NCBI GenBank assembly: GCA_021613335.1
Contig: JAJTWR010000311.1
Location: 645,001-709,000, forward strand
Reading direction: 5' to 3'
Origin: Whitmania pigra
Taxonomy: Eukaryota; Annelida; Clitellata; Hirudinida; Haemopidae
Length of the DNA: 64,000 nt
The translations under genes and the position numbers were made by a program. Position 1 is the stretch's first letter, and each line of letters starts with the position of its first letter. The notes under the pieces are model-generated. The model searched no databases. It was not told where the DNA came from and worked only from the letters and a program-made list of their open reading frames with translations. Shown here one piece after another: positions 59,759 to 64,000 of this stretch.

Positions 59759-61077
59759 AAGGACATTTATCGTATTTGTGATCGGTCCATAGCTTTGAAA
59801 GTCATTTGTTATGAGGTGGTGGTATCATATGTTGTACTTGAAACATTTGAGCATGCTAAAAAGATTATTGGTGAATACAGCTAAAAGCAATATTTTACTT
59901 GTCAATCTCAACAGCTTTACATTCTCAGCCAAATTTTCAACATAATGTATTTAAACCTGATACATAATTTCTAAAATTGTTGTCCAAATAACTTCTAGTG
60001 AGGGATGCTAGACCATCCAAGCCTTATTAGCAGTGGCTGTCATTTATATTTTCTGTATTTAACTGTTTTGAGAAGTTTTGATATTTATGGAGGACATGCA
60101 TCAGGCTTTTTCCTATTAGGTATCGTGTAAAAATTGTCCCAAAGGATTTTGCTTCACCGGAGATAATCAACCTATATTGTCTCATTTTACGGTCACATTT
60201 TCACTTGATAAAAAAATTGATGATTTTGAATAAATTCTTCTATTTGGATGTAATCTGATTAATTTGAGACATTCTGTTATTTAGAACTACAACTCAACTT
60301 CTCAAAAATAGTCTAAATTCATCAGATGATGAGCGTGGAGGTGGTTGTTACTGGATTGATTCTTCAAATAAATTTGATGCCTCACCCTTCACAATTACAT
60401 CTGGTTCTGGAAAACATTTGATTCCTATCTGCCTTTTTAAACTGCTAGAGGGTAATACAAAACAGCAAAACTGAAGAATGCACGAAGGAGACTCGACAAC
60501 CCATGCCTTCGTTACAACAGATTTCATTTTCAATGGTATTTCGAGACTGTTGTGAGCCATCAAAAAACGTTCAGTACTAAAAGTAGTATATTTGTAAATA
60601 AGAAAAAGCCAATGCGAGCCGAAGCAAGTTTGCAAAATACATTTCTTGAAAAGACTCCAAAAGTGATGGTGTAAACTTTAAACGGGATAAAAAAATAAAA
60701 CAGGATAGCTCTTAGCTCTCAGAAGTGACATCACAAAATAGTCAATGGAATGCCTAAATATATGGTTTAAAAAGCAGTTTCAAATTCCTGAAAATAGATG
60801 GAATGATACTTTCAATAAATTGAGCGAAGAACGTCAAGCATCACGAAGATCGAAATTTGAAAATTGTTTACCATTTCAGATCCGCATTCCTGATGAGCAA
60901 TGATGGTAAAACTTATGCTTGATTTGTAGACATGCCAAAAATATCACTTGACAAAAAGATGATTGGAAATAGAAGATTCACAACAACAACCTTGACACTT
61001 AATAATGCTCACAACACAAATGCCAATATGAAAGAAATAGCAATCCACAGTAAGAAATAGAAAAAAGCACCATTTGA
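59759..61077. other. Tail-to-tail spacer after the CoA-transferase
   Basis: AATAAA at 60229-60234 is a candidate polyadenylation signal for the CoA-transferase. A 95-codon minus-strand frame at 60348-60635 has no recognisable motif. Nothing else is supported. Confidence 0.45.
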
Positions 61078-63243
61078 CTAGTCTGGTCTTGGTATTGTAT
61101 CAGCATTTCTTCTTAAAAATTCGTTAACTATTGGATCAGACCTTCTCGTCCTGAGGGCTTTCAAAAGTGTTCTCAATCTCAAGTCTGGTAGAATCAAAAG
61201 GCTTGTTAAATTAATTTTTTTTAATTAAGCAAGCATACATCCAGCAGCCCTTTAACAGGTACCACTGAAATAATCTGAATTATTGTTACTTTCACCACTA
61301 CTACTGCGTAACTTGCCTTCATTTTCAGTGGTCTGCATGAGAGGTAAAGTGATGGGGGTAAGCCCAGAGGCCAGGGTGTTGTGCTTTGACACTCCGGGAA
61401 GTGATGTGAGAGGAACATATGCTTCCCCAGAAAAATCATTTGGGTTAAGAAAATCATGATCCATGACAATGAACAAGAGACTGGCACCTTTCATGCTGCA
61501 CATGTTATGGGGCACTTCGCTGTTGAAATCATCAAAATTCTTACTATTTAATCTGCTTTTACTAATATCATTCAACTATTAATAATGTCAAATGACTTTC
61601 TAATGATTGCTAATAAATAGATGGCATTCAAACCATGTTCAAATCACGCATGCCTTCCTTCGTAGATGGCTGGGATTTGAGAAGAATTAACATTATAGAA
61701 ATAGTAAAAAAACTATTAAGTCTGTTCTATCAATATCAATCATCATGTAATACTTAAATGTCAAAATTAAAATGTTCATAATGGTCATAAAAAGTTAAAA
61801 TGAAAATTCAGAAAATAGCTTACAAAGTAAATGATTCATTAAAGACGGGATTCAATGTTTTCTTGATCACAGACGTCTGCTGAGGTTTGATGTTAAAAAG
61901 GAATTCTGGGCAGACGTTGACTGTCACATAGGGATCACTAAGGCCTGCACATAAAAACATGACAAAAGTCTCTAAAAAATCATCTCAGCTAAACATTTAA
62001 ACACTCTTCCAACCATTTGCATCCATTGGCATGAGATTCTTGGCACTGAGCACTGGAAAAATAGGCAAAAAAATAGTTGAAGATGTGAATGGTTACCATA
62101 CGAGCAATAAAAATCGCGTTTGTCTGACCTTCCACAAAAATATTGCCGGAATTATAGTAGGCCCTCAAAACCAGGCAGCCATATTTTGCATGGTTCCAGT
62201 TCTCCTGGAATGTAATTATCCATCAAAAAGTGATCATCTTTTCTAACCTAAAGATTTAAAACCTGAAGGTTCAGTTTTAAGTTGTGGAATTCCAGTATCA
62301 GTTCCTCATTGGACATCAGCAATGATTTTATTTTGTATAAAAGATTCTGAAATAAATAGATTGTTAGCATCAGGTGAATGCACCACCATCTAACCAATCC
62401 TACTGAATTCAACTGATTCAATAACAAACTGGTAATTTTACAAAAAATAATAAAATAAAGAATAACTCTCACTTCATAGAGAGGACACTTGAGGCGTTCC
62501 AACTCAAGCCCCTTTCCTCCTGCATGGAAAAATTCAAGCAGGTCCTTCAAGGACTGGTGGAGTCTTCCTGGTATCCAGACAGCCTCACTTAACTCCTTAT
62601 TAGATAAACGACTTGTTATGACCACTTAATTTGCCATCAATGTATTTTATTTCTTAGACAAGCACAATGGCAAATTCATTTTTGAATTCAAGCATTGTAT
62701 GTTTATTTTGTGCAATGTAAACCAAGAATAAATGGAATGAAATGAAGATATTTAACATTAAATATTGTTATAAAAAATAAACGGATGTTCTCAATAGATG
62801 AAATAAAGAAAAGTGGCCGGAAAAATACAAAAAAGTCCACAATTGCAAAAAAACATACTTCGACAGAAACAACAGAGTCAATTTCCTCAAGAACTTCAAT
62901 CCAGATGGAGTGCAGGATTTTGTCAAAATTCGTTCTCAGCAAATATTCATTCACAGTCTCAAGGTTTTTATCCAAGTAGTTCATAAGATTTGCTATGGAC
63001 TGTGAGAATAATAATGTATGTAATTTAATTTCTTAACAGTTTACAGTTTAGTAGCTTTAGCTTGTATTAAGTAATTAATAAAATTACTAATTAAAAGATA
63101 TTGCTTTGTCAACTACAAACTTTAGCAGAATTTTAATTCATATTAATATGCAAAATTTGAAAGCAAATTCTCACATCTTGATGAGAGGCTGCTTCAGGAG
63201 TCCAGCACAACTTAAATACAAACTTCTTCAAATCAGGTCTCAT
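61078..63243 (-). CDS. Munc13-family protein, BAIAP3/UNC13D-like (3' part)
   Basis: Nine exons on the minus strand: 63243-63175, 62999-62859, 62595-62473, 62346-62263, 62204-62129, 62052-62014, 61944-61824, 61519-61263, 61184-61078, in frame to the stop at 61078. They encode the end of the MUN region with the MHD2 domain (MRPDLKKFVF, LMNYLDKNLETVNEYLLRTN, LLEFFHAGGKGLELERL) and a C-terminal C2 domain (VEVLSAKNLMPMDANGLSDP, LNPVFNESF, LLFIVMDHDFLNPNDFSGEA). The aspartates of both calcium-binding loops (MDANGLSDP and MDHDFLNPND) are present. The C terminus TLLKALRTRRSDPIVNEFLR fits the BAIAP3/UNC13D branch rather than neuronal UNC13A. Known role: tethering and priming of secretory vesicles at SNAREs. 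The 5' part lies beyond the right edge. Confidence 0.88.
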
Positions 63244-64000
63244 CTGGATAATTTAATAGCACTATTACTAACTGTTAAATTTAAATTTAAAGCAAAATTC
63301 CAACATAATTCATCAACATTTTGCCAATTGAATAGGAAGACCATTAAGACTAAAACTATTGCTCATTTCACGATCAATTGGAATATAATAGGCTTATGAA
63401 ATCCGTCCCAACAATACATGGTCTCACAAATGTAAATGAAAAACTTCAATTAAATGCAAATGCCTCGCCATAAAACAGGAACAAAGAAAATAAAAATGCT
63501 TAGTTTTTAACTGCTCGTTATATGACCTGACGACGACGACAGTGATGATTATGATGCACTACAACAGTTGCAGTCATGAAAGCAGGCAATTAACATTAGT
63601 TATTAATGGTGATTAAATTACAGTTGGCTGGGCAAAGCGAATAATTGATAAGAATAATTTCAATAATTGGTGTAAGTGAAGTATAACCCAATGCAGGCAT
63701 GAGATATTTGAGACTTCATTCGTTCATTCATTCATTAGCAGCTGATAAAGCGAAAATGTCTTAAACTGAAATGAAATCCAACGACATGCTTATATTATTA
63801 ATCATTTTAATAAATTTAATTATACATCAAATAATTGTAAAATTTTTAGAATTAAAAAAAAAACAATTGCCAAATACAATGTCCTAAATGAATGACTTAT
63901 TATGGAATCCACACCCACACATGCATAACCAATGAATGTTAATTGAAGGCATCAGGTCTGCCTTGATTTTAATGGCCTCACGAGCTTTGAGAAAGACATG
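63244..64000. other. Intron and right edge of the Munc13-like gene
   Basis: AT-rich intron sequence. A minus-strand GT (AAGCTC|GTGAGG near 63981) could be the donor of the next upstream exon, but too little of it is inside the window to translate with confidence. Confidence 0.35.

Noticed and set aside
60348..60635. 95-codon minus-strand frame between the CoA-transferase and the Munc13-like gene
   Set aside because: No motif, no splice context and no neighbouring exon; treated as chance or old repeat.

Overview
This is a nuclear window from an invertebrate animal: intron-rich split genes with GT-AG introns, AT-rich spacers, very dense microsatellites and no operons. The histone H2B protein, which begins [13 protein letters not shown] and contains the block [13 protein letters not shown], looks lophotrochozoan (annelid or mollusc). 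A leech-like annelid is my guess, not something shown. I read exon boundaries by hand from splice sites, and every model below stays in frame across all its junctions.

Layout: 1-2.8 kb holds the extracellular and membrane exons of an ALK2/Saxophone-like TGF-beta type I receptor (minus strand, truncated by the left edge). 2.8-12.9 kb is a gene-poor desert of simple repeats. At 13.09-13.49 kb there is a tight plus-strand cluster of four box C/D snoRNAs. 14.66-20.52 kb holds a complete SLX4 (minus) and 21.13-27.68 kb a complete CBL ubiquitin ligase (plus), head to head. 29.48-30.50 kb is dynactin p25 (DCTN5) and 32.03-36.00 kb an unassigned multi-zinc-finger protein, both plus. 36.81-40.27 kb is ADCK1 (minus). 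Around 41.3-41.9 kb lies the C-terminal endonuclease end of an R2-like non-LTR retrotransposon. 42.84-43.21 kb is a solitary intronless histone H2B (minus), head to head with an MDC1 homologue (44.16-52.76 kb, plus). 54.44-59.76 kb is a mitochondrial 4-hydroxybutyrate/acetate CoA-transferase (plus). 61.08-63.24 kb is the 3' part of a BAIAP3/UNC13D-like (Munc13 family) gene (minus), truncated by the right edge.

The genes do not form one pathway. Two are genome-stability scaffolds (SLX4, a nuclease platform, and MDC1, a reader of phosphorylated H2AX), and a histone gene sits beside MDC1. The others serve signalling (type I receptor, CBL), dynein transport (DCTN5), mitochondria (ADCK1, CoA-transferase) and exocytosis (Munc13-like).

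The least expected content is the snoRNA cluster: four units in 400 bases, each with boxes C and D next to a perfect terminal stem. Two are paralogues that share an internal hairpin and have no recognisable rRNA target. One carries a 12-nt complement to 18S rRNA. No tRNA or rRNA gene and no CRISPR array was seen.
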